Positions 44,598-55,674 of a DNA stretch of 64,000 nucleotides are shown piece after piece (the first letter of the stretch is position 1; the number at the start of each line of letters is the position of its first letter). The notes under the pieces are model-generated. The model saw only the letters and a program-made list of their open reading frames with translations, did no database searches and was not told the origin of the DNA. A program made the position numbers and the translations under genes. The DNA lies in the NCBI GenBank assembly GCA_903875225.1, contig CAIQVJ010000048.1, positions 62,001 through 126,000 on the forward strand. Reading direction: 5' to 3'. This DNA comes from an uncultured Pseudomonadota bacterium (GTDB lineage: Bacteria; Myxococcota_A; UBA796; SXON01).

Positions 44598-46111
44598 TTG
44601 AGCACCATCGGGAGGTAGGTGTTCGTGGCGACGTCGATGTAGTCGAGCACGAGCCTCGGGCAGCTACCAAAGGCGATCAAGCAGGCTCCCAGCGTGATGA
44701 GCGCGACCCACTCGGGACCTTTCGCGTCCGAGAGATGATGGTAGCGCTCCGGTGGGCCTTCGCCCCAGAAGATCGCCCTCACCGCGCGGAGGACGTAGAT
44801 GGCGGTCACCCAGGCGCCGACGATACCCGCGAGGGCCCAGACCCACTGGCCGGCCTCCCACGCCCCGAGGAACACGAGAAACTCGGCCACGAATCCGGCG
44901 AGTCCAGGCATGCCGAGCGACGAGAGCCCCGCGATGGTGAAGAACACCGCCACCCCGGGCATGACCGAAGCGAACCCGCCCATGCGGAAGATCTCGCGAT
45001 CATGCGCCCGGTTGTAGATGAGGCCGACGAGGGCGAAGAACAGGCCGGTCATCAGCCCGTGGGCGACCATCTGGAAGATGGCGCCATTCCAACCGTTCAC
45101 CGTGAGGGTCGCTGCACCGAGCATCACGACGCCCATGTGGCTGACTGAGCTGTAGGCGACGACGTACTTCAGGTCCTTCTGCGACATCGCGCCGAGCGCG
45201 CCGTACACGATGTTGATGACCGCCACCCCACCCACGACCACGGCCCAGGCCTGTGCGCCCTCGGGGAGAAGCACCATGCCGATCCGCATGACGCCGAAGG
45301 CGCCGAGCTTCATGAGCACGCCGGCGTGGAGCATCGAGACCGCAGTGGGCGCAGCGGCGTGGCCGTCCGGCGACCAGGTATGGAACGGGAAGACGCCGGC
45401 GAGCGTGCCGAAGCCGAGCCACAGGGCCGGGAAGGCCCACATCTGCATCGACCGCGAGAAGTGCGCGTTGCCGAGCGCCAGCATGTCGAACGTGCCGGCC
45501 TCCTGCCGCATCGCCAGGATGCCCACCAGGATGAACGCAGACCCGATCAGGAGCATCAGCGTCAGCTTCATGGCCGCGTATTCACGGCCGCCGACGTCCA
45601 TCTTCCGATAAAGGAACGCGAAGGGCCCGGAGGCCTCCACCTTCTTGGTGCTGCCCCAGATGCCGATGAGCAGGTACATCGGCAGTACGGCGATCTCGTA
45701 GAACAAGAACAGCACGAACAGATCGAGGCTCACGAACACGCCGAACACGCCTGCGACGAGCGTGAGCAGCAGGATGTAGAAGTCCTTGTCCCGGTCCTCC
45801 AGCGTCCACGTGGCGAACACGCCGGCAAACAGCGTGATCCCGGTCAGCAGCAGCAAGGCAACGCCCCAGCCGTCCACGGCCACGTCGTAGCGGATGCCGA
45901 GCGCGCCGATGAGCACGTGGGTCTCACGCAGCTGGTAGCCGCCCTCGGCGATGTTGTACGCGTACGCGACCGCAAGGGAACCCGCGAGCGAGACCAGCGA
46001 GGCGGCGAGGGACACGATGCGCGTGACCGCACGGGAGGCCGCGGGCACGAAGAGGAGCACGGTCGCCGCGACGAGCGGCGAGAGCACGATGATCGAGAGC
46101 CATGGGATCAT
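44594..46111 (-). CDS. nuoM: NADH-quinone oxidoreductase subunit M
   Basis: ATG 46111, inside an ATGA overlap with nuoL, gives 505 aa (MIPWLSIIVLS); the track start five codons earlier is less likely. The proton-translocating core is seen: LFLFYEIAVLPMYLLIG with the conserved helix-5 glutamate, FPFHTWSPDGHAAAPTA, and AYSSVSHMGVVML. NuoM is the middle antiporter-like subunit of the membrane arm. Confidence 0.95.
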   Translation of the reverse strand: MIPWLSIIVLSPLVAATVLLFVPAASRAVTRIVSLAASLVSLAGSLAVAYAYNIAEGGYQLRETHVLIGALGIRYDVAVDGWGVALLLLTGITLFAGVFATWTLEDRDKDFYILLLTLVAGVFGVFVSLDLFVLFLFYEIAVLPMYLLIGIWGSTKKVEASGPFAFLYRKMDVGGREYAAMKLTLMLLIGSAFILVGILAMRQEAGTFDMLALGNAHFSRSMQMWAFPALWLGFGTLAGVFPFHTWSPDGHAAAPTAVSMLHAGVLMKLGAFGVMRIGMVLLPEGAQAWAVVVGGVAVINIVYGALGAMSQKDLKYVVAYSSVSHMGVVMLGAATLTVNGWNGAIFQMVAHGLMTGLFFALVGLIYNRAHDREIFRMGGFASVMPGVAVFFTIAGLSSLGMPGLAGFVAEFLVFLGAWEAGQWVWALAGIVGAWVTAIYVLRAVRAIFWGEGPPERYHHLSDAKGPEWVALITLGACLIAFGSCPRLVLDYIDVATNTYLPMVLK

Positions 46112-47886
46112 TGCATCGCCCCCCACGCGGCGAGGAGCACGACGCCGACCACGGCGGCGTAGACGTAGTCACGCACCTTTCCAGTCTGTAGCAACCGAAG
46201 CCTTTCCCCCCCCTCGAGTGCGACCCAGCCGGAGAGGTTGATGAGACCGTCCACCACGTACCGGTCGAACCAGCCGGCCGCGCGCGCGAACGGGAGCAAC
46301 CCCTGGCGCCATGCGGCCGCCCAGAGCCTGTCCACCGGCGCGGAGGCGAGGAACGTGGCGGCCGCGGGCCAGGCGAGCCAGGTGAGCTGGCCGATGCCGT
46401 AGCGGGCGACGCCAAGGCCGACACCGCCCAGCGCGAAGATCGTCGCGATCCCGCCCACCGGGGTCACGCTGAAGTGGTACTCGAGCCCGAGGCGCTCCGC
46501 AAACGGACCGGCAAACCAGCCTGCCGCGACCGCAGGTACGGAGAGGAAGAGCATCGGCGCCAGCATCACGAACGGCGACTCATGGGCGTGATGCACCCGC
46601 TCCTTCTGCTCCCCGGAGAACACGAGGCACATCACCCGCGTCATGTAGAACGCTGTGAGCCCGGCACCGGCGAGGCAGAGGACGAGCGGGCCGTAGCGCC
46701 CCGCCTCGAACAACTCCTCCAGCAACAGGTCCTTGCTGAAGAAGCCCGCAAACCCCGGAATCCCGGCGAGCGCCAGGGTACCCGCGCCGAACAGCCCGGC
46801 GGTCCACGGAGCCTTGCGCCACAGCCCGCCCATCTCGCGGATGTCGTTGGTGCCCGTGGCGTGGATGACCGAGCCGGCCGCGAGGAACAGGAGCGCCTTG
46901 AAGAAGGCATGCGTCGTGAGATGCAGGTAGCCGCCCAGCATCTCGCCGGAGCCGAGCCCGGCGATCATGTAGCCCAGCTGCGAACACGTGGAATAGGCCA
47001 GCACCTTCTTGATGTCCGTCTGCACGAGCGCGATGCACGCAGCGGTGAACGCCGTCACACCGCCGACCCAGCTCATCACCACCAGCACGTCCGGCGCCGC
47101 GTGGAAGATCGGCCAGGCACGGACGACGAGGTACACGCCGGCCGCCACCATCGTCGCGGCATGGAGCAACGCGGACACCGGTGTGGGGCCCTCCATCGCA
47201 TCCGGCAGCCACACGTGGAGCGGCATCTGCGCGCTCTTGCCCATCACGCCGACGAACAGGAGCGCCGCGACCGCCGTGGCGACCTGCGGGGCGAGCACGT
47301 GGTCCCAGGCGAAACCGCCCGTCGCGCCGTAGAGCACGACGATGCCGGTCATGAGCCCGATGTCCGCAAAGCGGGTGACCCAGACCGCCTTCACGGCCGC
47401 CTTGCCCGCGGAGGGCTTCCTCCACCAGTACCCGATCAAGAGGTAGGAGCAGAGGCCGACCAGCTCCCAGCAGCCCACCAGCTGCAGCAGGTTGGGTGCG
47501 ACCACCAGCCCGACCATCGCGAAGATGAACAGGGACTGCCAGGCGAAATACCGGCCGAGATCCTTCGGAGGCTCGTGCGAGAGGTAGCCGAGCGAGTAGA
47601 TCTGGACGCACGCCGCGACGGCGGTGACCACGATGAGCATCGACGCCGACGTGGGGTCGAGCCGCCAGCCGACGCTGGCGATCACGTGCCCGCTGCGGAC
47701 CAGCCAGGGGTACTCATAGAGTTCGCTCCTGCCGCTCGCGAACAGGGCGACCGCGATGCCGAAGCACGCGACGGCAACCGCAGCGGAGAGCATCCCGGCG
47801 AACCGGCCTGTGTGGCGGAGAGGCCAACAGACCGCCAGCAAGGCGAACATCGCGATGGGCAGCGCGAGGAGGAGGGCGGCGCTCAT
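46108..47886 (-). CDS. nuoL: NADH-quinone oxidoreductase subunit L
   Basis: ATG 47886 gives 592 aa beginning MSAALLLALPIAMF and overlaps nuoK by ATGA; the track start at 48018 is a shadow. Core motifs: VGCWELVGLCSYLLIGYW (helix-5 glutamate), MPLHVWLPDAMEGPTPVSAL and AYSTCSQLGYMIAGL. The C-terminal part should include the long lateral helix with its final membrane helix, seen as LAWPAAATFLASAPVDRL and after. It is the distal proton-pumping subunit. Confidence 0.95.
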   Translation of the reverse strand: MSAALLLALPIAMFALLAVCWPLRHTGRFAGMLSAAVAVACFGIAVALFASGRSELYEYPWLVRSGHVIASVGWRLDPTSASMLIVVTAVAACVQIYSLGYLSHEPPKDLGRYFAWQSLFIFAMVGLVVAPNLLQLVGCWELVGLCSYLLIGYWWRKPSAGKAAVKAVWVTRFADIGLMTGIVVLYGATGGFAWDHVLAPQVATAVAALLFVGVMGKSAQMPLHVWLPDAMEGPTPVSALLHAATMVAAGVYLVVRAWPIFHAAPDVLVVMSWVGGVTAFTAACIALVQTDIKKVLAYSTCSQLGYMIAGLGSGEMLGGYLHLTTHAFFKALLFLAAGSVIHATGTNDIREMGGLWRKAPWTAGLFGAGTLALAGIPGFAGFFSKDLLLEELFEAGRYGPLVLCLAGAGLTAFYMTRVMCLVFSGEQKERVHHAHESPFVMLAPMLFLSVPAVAAGWFAGPFAERLGLEYHFSVTPVGGIATIFALGGVGLGVARYGIGQLTWLAWPAAATFLASAPVDRLWAAAWRQGLLPFARAAGWFDRYVVDGLINLSGWVALEGGERLRLLQTGKVRDYVYAAVVGVVLLAAWGAMQ

Positions 47887-48182
47887 CCTTTCAACGCCGA
47901 GGGCACGTCCGCATCGGTCGACCCGTGCGTGCGCGCGATGAGGATGACCAGCGCGAGCCCCACGACCACCTCGGCCACGGTGAGCGCGATCGCAAACAGC
48001 GCCATTGCTTGACCCCACGGATGGTTTCCGAACCGGGAGAACGCCACCAGGTTGATGTTGGCAGCGTTCGCCATCAGCTCCACAGAGAGCACAACGCTCA
48101 CGAGGCTACGCCGGGTGAGCACACCGAAAAGCCCGATGCAGAACATCAGGGCAGCCACGATGAGCACGGCATGGAGTGTCAT
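47883..48182 (-). CDS. nuoK: NADH-quinone oxidoreductase subunit K
   Basis: Three membrane helices in 99 aa. VVLSVELMANAANINLVAF carries the conserved glutamate of helix 2 and LTVAEVVVGLALVILI the one of helix 3, both needed for coupling. It overlaps nuoJ (upstream) and nuoL (downstream) by 4 bp each. The length fits the family. Confidence 0.95.
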   Translation of the reverse strand: MTLHAVLIVAALMFCIGLFGVLTRRSLVSVVLSVELMANAANINLVAFSRFGNHPWGQAMALFAIALTVAEVVVGLALVILIARTHGSTDADVPSALKG

Positions 48183-48643
48183 GCGTCCTTCTTCCGGGCG
48201 AGCACGATCGCCCCGATCATCGCCACCAGCAGGAGCGCCGAAAGCACTTCGAAGGGCAGCGCGAGTTGGTTCAGGATCACGGCGCCGAGGACCTGCGTCT
48301 CGATGTGCGCGCCAGTCGTGGCGTCCGGAGAGCGCAGGACCACGGAGACCACACCCGCAAAGACGGCGGCTACGGCCAGGGCCGCCCGAAGCTGGCCGTT
48401 GGGGGCGGCCTCGGCATCCGGCCGCGCGAGCATCACGGCAAAGAGCATCAGCGTGACGATGCCGCCCGTGTAGAGCAGCACCTGGATCGCCGCCATGAAC
48501 CCGGCGTCCATCGTGACGTAGATCCCCGCGGTGGCCACGAGGGCGAGCCCCAGCCAGAGGACCGCGTGGACCAGGTCACGGGTACGCACCGCCATGACTC
48601 CTGAGCCGAGCAGGACGAGTGAAGCCACCGCAAACGGGATCAT
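48179..48643 (-). CDS. nuoJ: NADH-quinone oxidoreductase subunit J
   Basis: ATG 48643 in an ATGA overlap with nuoI gives 154 aa; the track start at 48868 lies inside nuoI. Five membrane helices are visible, including LGLALVATAGIYVTMDAGFMAAIQVLLYTGGIVTLMLF, where the pi-bulge of helix 3 belongs. NuoJ forms part of the coupling region next to NuoH and NuoK. Confidence 0.93.
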   Translation of the reverse strand: MIPFAVASLVLLGSGVMAVRTRDLVHAVLWLGLALVATAGIYVTMDAGFMAAIQVLLYTGGIVTLMLFAVMLARPDAEAAPNGQLRAALAVAAVFAGVVSVVLRSPDATTGAHIETQVLGAVILNQLALPFEVLSALLLVAMIGAIVLARKKDA

Positions 48644-49182
48644 GTCGTCGTCTCCGGCGCCTTGGGCGTCTCCGCAGGCTTGGCGGCCTCGGCGGGCTTC
48701 GGCGGCTTTGGCGGCTCCTGCATCGCGATGAGCCCGGAGCCGGTCGACCACGCGGCGGTCCCCGGCTTCTCGTTCGCGTAGAGCCGCTCCATGGTGAGCA
48801 GCAGGTCCTCGCGCGAGAAGCCCACCTCGGCGGGTACCTGCAACATCACGATGGCGTCGGTCGGGCACACCTGCACGCAGAGCTCACAGCTGATGCAGGC
48901 GCCCGCGTCGAGCGTGAAGTCGGCACACCAGCCGCGAGACTTGCCCGTCTTCTCGGACACCGCACGCCCGCCGGGCACCACGGTGATGATGAACGAGGGG
49001 CAGATCTTCTCACACATCTTGCAGCCGATGCAGGCCTGGTCGCCGTGCTCGTCGTGCAGGAGCGCAAAGCTGGTGCGAAAGCGCGCGGCGCGCGGGCGCG
49101 TGCCCTTCCACGGCAACGGCGTCGTGGTTTTCGGGCGGAACAGGTTCCGACCGGAGATCCGCAATGTGTCGAGCAGTTTCAT
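48640..49182 (-). CDS. nuoI: NADH-quinone oxidoreductase subunit I (two 4Fe-4S clusters)
   Basis: The 180-residue protein has two full [4Fe-4S] motifs, CIGCKMCEKICP and CISCELCVQVCP, which carry clusters N6a and N6b that pass electrons toward NuoB. The last ~30 residues are an Ala/Pro/Lys-rich tail (EPPKPPKPAEAAKPAETPK) not found in typical NuoI; it may be flexible or contact another subunit. The gene overlaps nuoH and nuoJ by 4 bp. The operon has no nuoG, which usually feeds NuoI, so its electron source is an open question (see findings). Confidence 0.94.
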   Translation of the reverse strand: MKLLDTLRISGRNLFRPKTTTPLPWKGTRPRAARFRTSFALLHDEHGDQACIGCKMCEKICPSFIITVVPGGRAVSEKTGKSRGWCADFTLDAGACISCELCVQVCPTDAIVMLQVPAEVGFSREDLLLTMERLYANEKPGTAAWSTGSGLIAMQEPPKPPKPAEAAKPAETPKAPETTT

Positions 49183-50144
49183 GTGAAGTGCACCCAGAGC
49201 GCGCTCGCCATGACCACCGCGAGGCCGAGCGGAATGCCCTTCTTCCAGGCGAGGTTCATCAGCTGATCACCGCGGAAGCGTAGGAACGACCACCGGACCC
49301 AGAAGATCCCCGCGAAAAGCAGGAGCGACTTGATCAGGAGCCAGTGCGGGCCGTCCGGGCCGGGCCCGTCCCAGCCGCCGAGAAAGAGGGCAGCCGCCAT
49401 GATGCTCGACACCAGCGTGTGCATGTACTCAGCGAGGTACAACAGGCCGAACTTCATGCCCGTGTACTCGGTGGTGATGCCTGCCACGAGCTCGCTCTCG
49501 GCCTCGGGGATGTCGAAGGGGATGCGGTTGGCCTCGGCGAGCGAGCACAGGAAGAACAGGACGAAGGCGAGAGCACCCGGTCCGGGCGGCCAGAGCGCGA
49601 ACCAGTGCCCGTCGGCCTGCGCGGCGATGATGTCACTGATCCGGAAGCTGCCCGTGAGGATGATCGGCACCAACGCCGCGAGGAGCAGGGGCACCTCGAA
49701 CGAGACGGCCTGCGCGATCGCGCGCATGCCTCCGAGCAGGGCGTACTTGTTGTTGCTGCCCCAGCCGGCCATGAACACGGGCACGACCATGAGGCTGGAG
49801 ATCGAGAGCGCGAAGAGCACGCCGATGTCGAGATCTGCGGGCACGAGGCCCGGCGCCCAGGGGACGACCGCGAGCGTGGCGAGCACCAGGATCAGTCCGA
49901 GCGGCGCCGCGACGTTGAAGAGCACCGGATCCGCCGTGCGCGGGATGATGTCGGCCTTCTGGAGGAGCTTGAGGAGGTCGGCGATCGGCTGCAACAGGCC
50001 AACAGGCCCCACCTCGGTTGGGCCTGGACGATTCTGCATCGCCCCGGCGAACTTCCGCTCGAACCAGGTGGACCATGCGGCCACGATCATCGCCCCGGTG
50101 ACGACGACGAGCCCCCACAGGGCTCCTGCAAGCCACGGGTTCAT
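49179..50144 (-). CDS. nuoH: NADH-quinone oxidoreductase subunit H
   Basis: Eight membrane helices in 321 aa. The quinone-channel loop is clear: PFDIPEAESELVAGITTEY, followed by GMKFGLLYLAEY. Upstream, AWSTWFERKFAGAMQNRPGP is the typical N-terminal helix with its conserved charged residues. NuoH connects the quinone site of NuoB/NuoD to the proton-pumping arm. It overlaps nuoD by 4 bp. Confidence 0.95.
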   Translation of the reverse strand: MNPWLAGALWGLVVVTGAMIVAAWSTWFERKFAGAMQNRPGPTEVGPVGLLQPIADLLKLLQKADIIPRTADPVLFNVAAPLGLILVLATLAVVPWAPGLVPADLDIGVLFALSISSLMVVPVFMAGWGSNNKYALLGGMRAIAQAVSFEVPLLLAALVPIILTGSFRISDIIAAQADGHWFALWPPGPGALAFVLFFLCSLAEANRIPFDIPEAESELVAGITTEYTGMKFGLLYLAEYMHTLVSSIMAAALFLGGWDGPGPDGPHWLLIKSLLLFAGIFWVRWSFLRFRGDQLMNLAWKKGIPLGLAVVMASALWVHFT

Positions 50145-51304
50145 CGGTCCACCTCACCGAGCACGGGGTCGAGAGAGCCGAGCACCACGACGATGTCCGA
50201 CAGGTTGTTGCCCGGAGCCAGGTATGGCAGGAGCGCGACCGTGTGCAGCGATGGCGGACGGATCTTGCAGCGGTACGGGCGCTCGGTGCCGTCTGCGATC
50301 ACCCAGCTGCCGAGCTCACCGCGCGGCGTCTCGATGGAGGCGTACCCGATGCCGGGCTTGATCTTGACCGCGCCCGGGAGCTTGACAGGCTTCAGCGCGC
50401 AGATCGGACCCTCGGGCACCCCATCGAGGAGCTGCAGCGCGATGCGGATGCTCTCCCGCATCTCCTCGACGCGGACGAGGTAGCGCGCAAAGCAGTCGCC
50501 CTCGGTGCGCACAGGCACCTTGATCTGCACGTCGCCATAGGCGCCGTAGGGGGCATCACGGCGCAGGTCCCAGTCCACGCCGCTCGCCCGCAGGTTCGGG
50601 CCGCTCACGCCGAGCGCCCTCGCCAGCACGGGGTCCACCACGCCGACGCCGACGGTGCGGGCCAGGAAGATGGCGTTCTCGTGGACCATCGACTCATACT
50701 CGTCGATGCGCGAGGCGATCACCCCGAGCGTCTGCCGGACGAGCACGTCCCAGCCGGCCGGGATGTCGTGGCGGTTGCCGCCGACGCAGAGCGTGTTGTA
50801 GTGAAACCGCGCGCCGGTGAGGGCCTCGAACAGGTCGAGGACTGTCTCCCGCTCCCGAAACGTGTGCATGAACAACGTCGCGCCGCCGCCGAGGGCGCCG
50901 CCCATGTCGAGCCCGAAGGTGCCCAGCCAGAGGAGGTGCGAAGCGACCCGCTGGATCTCCGCGCAGATCGTGCGCAGGTACTGGCTGCGCGGAGGCGGGG
51001 TGACGCCGAGCAGCTGCTCGAAGCTGTTGTTGATCGCCCATTCGTTCGTGATGGGGGCGAGGTAGTCGTTCTTGTCGATGATCGGCGTGACCATGACATA
51101 CGTGAGCTTCTCGCAGAGCTTCTCCACGCCGCGGTGGAGGTAGCCGAGGTACGGCACCGCCTTGATGCACACCTCGCCGTCGAGCCACAGCTTCACGCGC
51201 AGCACGCCGTGCGTGGACGGGTGTTGAGGTCCGAGGTTCAGGACGACGAGATCGCCTTCCGGCTCGTAGTCGTCGATGTTGATGTGGGGATCGATCACCG
51301 CCAT
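50141..51304 (-). CDS. nuoD: NADH-quinone oxidoreductase subunit D
   Basis: ATG 51304 gives 387 aa; the track start at 51601 is too early. [52 protein letters not shown] and GCCP-like loops near the end are all typical. NuoD binds quinone together with NuoB, derived from the large subunit of [NiFe] hydrogenases. NuoC and NuoD are separate here, whereas E. coli has them fused. The start lies inside the end of nuoC (10-bp overlap). Confidence 0.94.
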   Translation of the reverse strand: MAVIDPHINIDDYEPEGDLVVLNLGPQHPSTHGVLRVKLWLDGEVCIKAVPYLGYLHRGVEKLCEKLTYVMVTPIIDKNDYLAPITNEWAINNSFEQLLGVTPPPRSQYLRTICAEIQRVASHLLWLGTFGLDMGGALGGGATLFMHTFRERETVLDLFEALTGARFHYNTLCVGGNRHDIPAGWDVLVRQTLGVIASRIDEYESMVHENAIFLARTVGVGVVDPVLARALGVSGPNLRASGVDWDLRRDAPYGAYGDVQIKVPVRTEGDCFARYLVRVEEMRESIRIALQLLDGVPEGPICALKPVKLPGAVKIKPGIGYASIETPRGELGSWVIADGTERPYRCKIRPPSLHTVALLPYLAPGNNLSDIVVVLGSLDPVLGEVDR

Positions 51305-51690
51305 GGTGGGTGCCTCGTCTCGATGGCGTAGTCCCGGCGGAGCGGATGCCCCTCCCAGTCTTCGGGCAACATGATCCGGCGGAGGTCCGGGTGCCCGGCG
51401 AAGACGACCCCGACCAGATCGTACTGCTCGCGCTCCTGCCAGTCGGCCCCGGCCCACACGCCCACCAGCGAGGGGGTGGTCTCCCCGGTCGGGACCTCCA
51501 CGCGAAAGGCGAGCATGTCCTTGGGCAACCGGCGAACGCGGTACTCCACGAGCACCCTGTCCACGCCGGTGTCGGAAGCGGGGTAGTGCGCGGCAGCGCA
51601 ATACACGAAGTAGTCGTATCCCTCTGCGAGCCGGGCCCGGGCGTAGCTCTCCACGTCTTCACGCGGGATCAGCGGCACATCCTCAGCCAT
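51295..51690 (-). CDS. nuoC: NADH-quinone oxidoreductase subunit C
   Basis: The 131-residue protein has the family's end signature [17 protein letters not shown], then [24 protein letters not shown]. It is shorter than many NuoC proteins at the N-terminus, beginning at the first strand of the 30-kDa-subunit fold. It overlaps nuoB by 8 bp and nuoD by 10 bp. Confidence 0.92.
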   Translation of the reverse strand: MAEDVPLIPREDVESYARARLAEGYDYFVYCAAAHYPASDTGVDRVLVEYRVRRLPKDMLAFRVEVPTGETTPSLVGVWAGADWQEREQYDLVGVVFAGHPDLRRIMLPEDWEGHPLRRDYAIETRHPPWR

Positions 51691-52330
51691 TGTGCTTTCC
51701 GATCGCCATCGCTGCGGCGAGCTGCTCCGCGTCCATGTCGGGCTCGCGGTCGGGGTCTCCGATCCGCGGGAAGGGCACGCGAAGCCCGGCCGCCACCGGC
51801 GCCGGATCCCGCTCGACCCACTCGCCGCGCCGACGACGCTCGATCTTCTCCTTCAGACGATGCAGCCCCATGAGAAGCTGCTCGGGGTTGGGCGGGCAGC
51901 CGGGCACGTAGACGTCGACGGGCAGGAACGTGTCCACGCCGGGCACCACGCTGTAGATGTCGCGGTAGAAGTCGCCCGAGATGGCGCACGAGCCCATCGC
52001 GATCACCCACTTGGGCTCCGGCATCTCGTCCCAGAGCCGCTTGACCCGCGGGGCCATCTTCACGGTGATGGTGCCGGCGACCACCATGACATCGCACTGC
52101 CTCGGGGAGCCACGTGCGATCGTCCCGATGCGATCGAGGTCGAACCGGCTGCAGGCCGTGGCCATGAACTCGATCCCGCAGCAGGATGTGGCCATCGGAA
52201 AGAGCCAGAGCGCGTTCGTGACCCCCCACGTGAGCAGGCGGTCCACGGTCGTGAGGCCCACGCCCCCACCGGGGACCTGTTCGAGCACGCTGTACACCGG
52301 GTGCTCGAACCGCTCCTTGTCCTCGTTCAT
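51683..52330 (-). CDS. nuoB: NADH-quinone oxidoreductase subunit B
   Basis: ATG 52330 in an ATGA overlap with nuoA is preferred (215 aa, MNEDKERF); ATG 52336 is close by, and the track start at 52447 is a shadow. All four cysteines of cluster N2 are present: [15 protein letters not shown] and [11 protein letters not shown]. The C-terminus is extended by ~40 residues with an Arg-rich helix ([16 protein letters not shown]). Confidence 0.95.
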   Translation of the reverse strand: MNEDKERFEHPVYSVLEQVPGGGVGLTTVDRLLTWGVTNALWLFPMATSCCGIEFMATACSRFDLDRIGTIARGSPRQCDVMVVAGTITVKMAPRVKRLWDEMPEPKWVIAMGSCAISGDFYRDIYSVVPGVDTFLPVDVYVPGCPPNPEQLLMGLHRLKEKIERRRRGEWVERDPAPVAAGLRVPFPRIGDPDREPDMDAEQLAAAMAIGKHNG

Positions 52331-52689
52331 TGCCATTTGAGCGCCCCCTTGCGCAAAGCGTAGACCCAGCCCAGCAGCAGCACTGCGACGAACAGGAACA
52401 TCTCCGTGATCGCGACCATGCCCGGCTCCCGGAGGTTCAGCGTCCACGGCAGCAGGAAGGCAGCTTCGACGTCGAACACCACGAACACGAGCGCCACGAC
52501 GTAGTAGCGGGGGTGGAACCGGATCTGGGCGACGCCCTCGGCCTCCTCACCGCACTCGTACGTGTCCGCCTGCGTGGGGGGGATCACCTTCTCGCGCACG
52601 CGCAGGATCCGCCCTGCCGCGAGCGTTCCCAGGGGAACCGCTACGGCGATCATCGCAAACGCGGCTGCTGCTGCCCAACTTGCTTCCAC
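52327..52689 (-). CDS. nuoA: NADH-quinone oxidoreductase subunit A
   Basis: Three membrane helices in 120 aa with the loop signature ADTYECGEEAEG, then IRFHPRYY and VFDVEAAFLLPW. It is the first gene of the nuo operon. The 77 bp before it follow an unrelated gene on the same strand and must contain the promoter; no clear -35/-10 is seen. Confidence 0.95.
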   Translation of the reverse strand: MEASWAAAAAFAMIAVAVPLGTLAAGRILRVREKVIPPTQADTYECGEEAEGVAQIRFHPRYYVVALVFVVFDVEAAFLLPWTLNLREPGMVAITEMFLFVAVLLLGWVYALRKGALKWQ

Positions 52690-52766
52690 TGTTGCCTGCT
52701 GCTGCCGCCATGTAGCCTGTCGGGCGGCTCAGCGTGTCCATCAAACAGCGGAGAAAGCGCCGGCAG

Positions 52767-53366
52767 CTAGCCTACGCCGCCCGGCCGACCGGGCACCACG
52801 CCGAGGGCCTTGAGCCGCTCGGCGACCCGCGGAGAACCTGTGCGGAGCCACTCCTCGTAGAGCCGCAGCACGTCGGAGTCGGACCGGTTCGCGGCCTCGT
52901 CGCGAACCTCCGCGATGACCTCCACGCAGGCATCGTACCGCTGGGCGAGCTCGCCGAACACGGGCGCGATCGTCACGTCACCCGGGAGCAGCCGTTCGAG
53001 CCGCTCATACGCACCCCCGCCCATCCTCGCGCAGTACTCACGCGAGAGGCGCCTTCGGGAGAGCTGCTCCCGGAAAAATCCCGTGAGCAGGAGCGACCAG
53101 TCGCCGAGCCGCTTCAACAGCGGGATCGCCGCGCTCGGATCGGCGAGCGCCGCCTGGACGTGCAGCTCCGCGAGCGTCTCCCCCGCCCTCGGGGTCGGCG
53201 CCCGGTCCTCACCCGCCTCGGTGAGCAGCCGCGAGATGTACACGACCGCGCGCTCGCTCACGTCCGCGCGCTGGTGCGCCGCCGCTTCGCCCACACGGCT
53301 CCGGAAGAAGCCAAAAAGATCGGACTCCAACGTCAACCCGCCGTTCCCGCTCATCCTTCCGGGCAT
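52767..53366 (-). CDS. Hypothetical protein
   Basis: ATG 53366, with AGGAGG four bases upstream, gives 199 aa; the track ORF continuing to 53927 runs antisense through groES and part of groEL and is not real. The protein is soluble and largely helical, with a middle ARMGGGAYERLERLLP and a C-terminal ADRSDSDVLRLYEEWLRTG-like helix. I do not recognise a family. It is divergent from groES across 171 bp. Confidence 0.6.
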   Translation of the reverse strand: MPGRMSGNGGLTLESDLFGFFRSRVGEAAAHQRADVSERAVVYISRLLTEAGEDRAPTPRAGETLAELHVQAALADPSAAIPLLKRLGDWSLLLTGFFREQLSRRRLSREYCARMGGGAYERLERLLPGDVTIAPVFGELAQRYDACVEVIAEVRDEAANRSDSDVLRLYEEWLRTGSPRVAERLKALGVVPGRPGGVG

Positions 53367-53404
53367 GACCCCTCCTCTGCGCGATGGAATTGCAGCCCCC
53401 GACC

Positions 53405-53433
53405 TTGACGTGCCTTTTGCCCGTGCGTACCCG
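53405..53433 (+). promoter_or_regulatory. Possible groES promoter
   Basis: TTGACG is followed by 17 bases and TACCCG, a fair -35 with a weak -10. No CIRCE inverted repeat (TTAGCACTC-N9-GAGTGCTAA) is found between here and groES, so HrcA control is not evident. Confidence 0.35.
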
Positions 53434-53537
53434 TAGGCTCGCCACGGATTGGTGCGGGTCGACCGCGCCGCCGGCCGGCCGGGGATGGACGACCGTCCTC
53501 CCCGCTCGACCCGTCCGCAACCACACTGGAGAATCTC

Positions 53538-53825
53538 ATGACTGTCCGCCCCCTGTTCGACCGCGTACTCATCAAGCGCAATGAAGAGCCCACCCGCAGC
53601 AAGGGCGGTCTGTTCCTCCCCGAGACCTCGAAGGAGAAGCCCTCCGAGGGCACCGTCCTCGCGATCGGCAGCGGGCGCGTGTCGGACGACGGCAAGGTCA
53701 CCGCGCTGACCGTCAAGGTCGGGGATCGCATCTTCTTCGGCAAGTACGCGGGCACGGAGATCAAGGTGGAAGGCGAAGACCGCATCATCCTCCGCGAGGA
53801 CGACATCCTCGGCATCATCGACTGA
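53538..53825 (+). CDS. groES: Co-chaperonin GroES
   Basis: The 95-residue protein has VRPLFDRVLIKRNEEPTRSKGG with its mobile loop and GGLFLPETSKEKPSEGTV. Downstream are KVGDRIFFGKYAGTEI and a final ILREDDILGIID, matching the whole family. Seven subunits form the lid of the GroEL chamber in the cytoplasm. A GGAG ribosome-binding site lies eight bases before the ATG. groEL follows after 120 bp. Confidence 0.97.
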   Translation: MTVRPLFDRVLIKRNEEPTRSKGGLFLPETSKEKPSEGTVLAIGSGRVSDDGKVTALTVKVGDRIFFGKYAGTEIKVEGEDRIILREDDILGIID

Positions 53826-55564
<1,739 letters not shown>

Positions 55565-55565
<1 letters not shown>

Positions 55566-55611
55566 CGCAGCGTGAGCCTGGGGAGCTGCTCCCCGGGCGC
55601 GCAGCGTGAGC
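55565..55611 (+). terminator. Hairpin with 13-bp direct repeats after groEL
   Basis: CCTGGGGAG and CTCCCCGGG pair around CTG (55577-55597). Identical GCGCAGCGTGAGC copies flank it (55565-55577 and 55599-55611). It is a likely transcription end, or an RNA-processing or stability element, though no T-tract follows. Confidence 0.5.
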
Positions 55612-55674
55612 GTTCGACGGGCCGATCCCACACGGGGTCGGCCTTTCCGCTTTTGGGCGCGCTACGTTCCGCCC

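Noticed and set aside
53366-53537. CIRCE element upstream of groES
   Set aside because: The TTAGCACTC/GAGTGCTAA repeat was looked for and not found.
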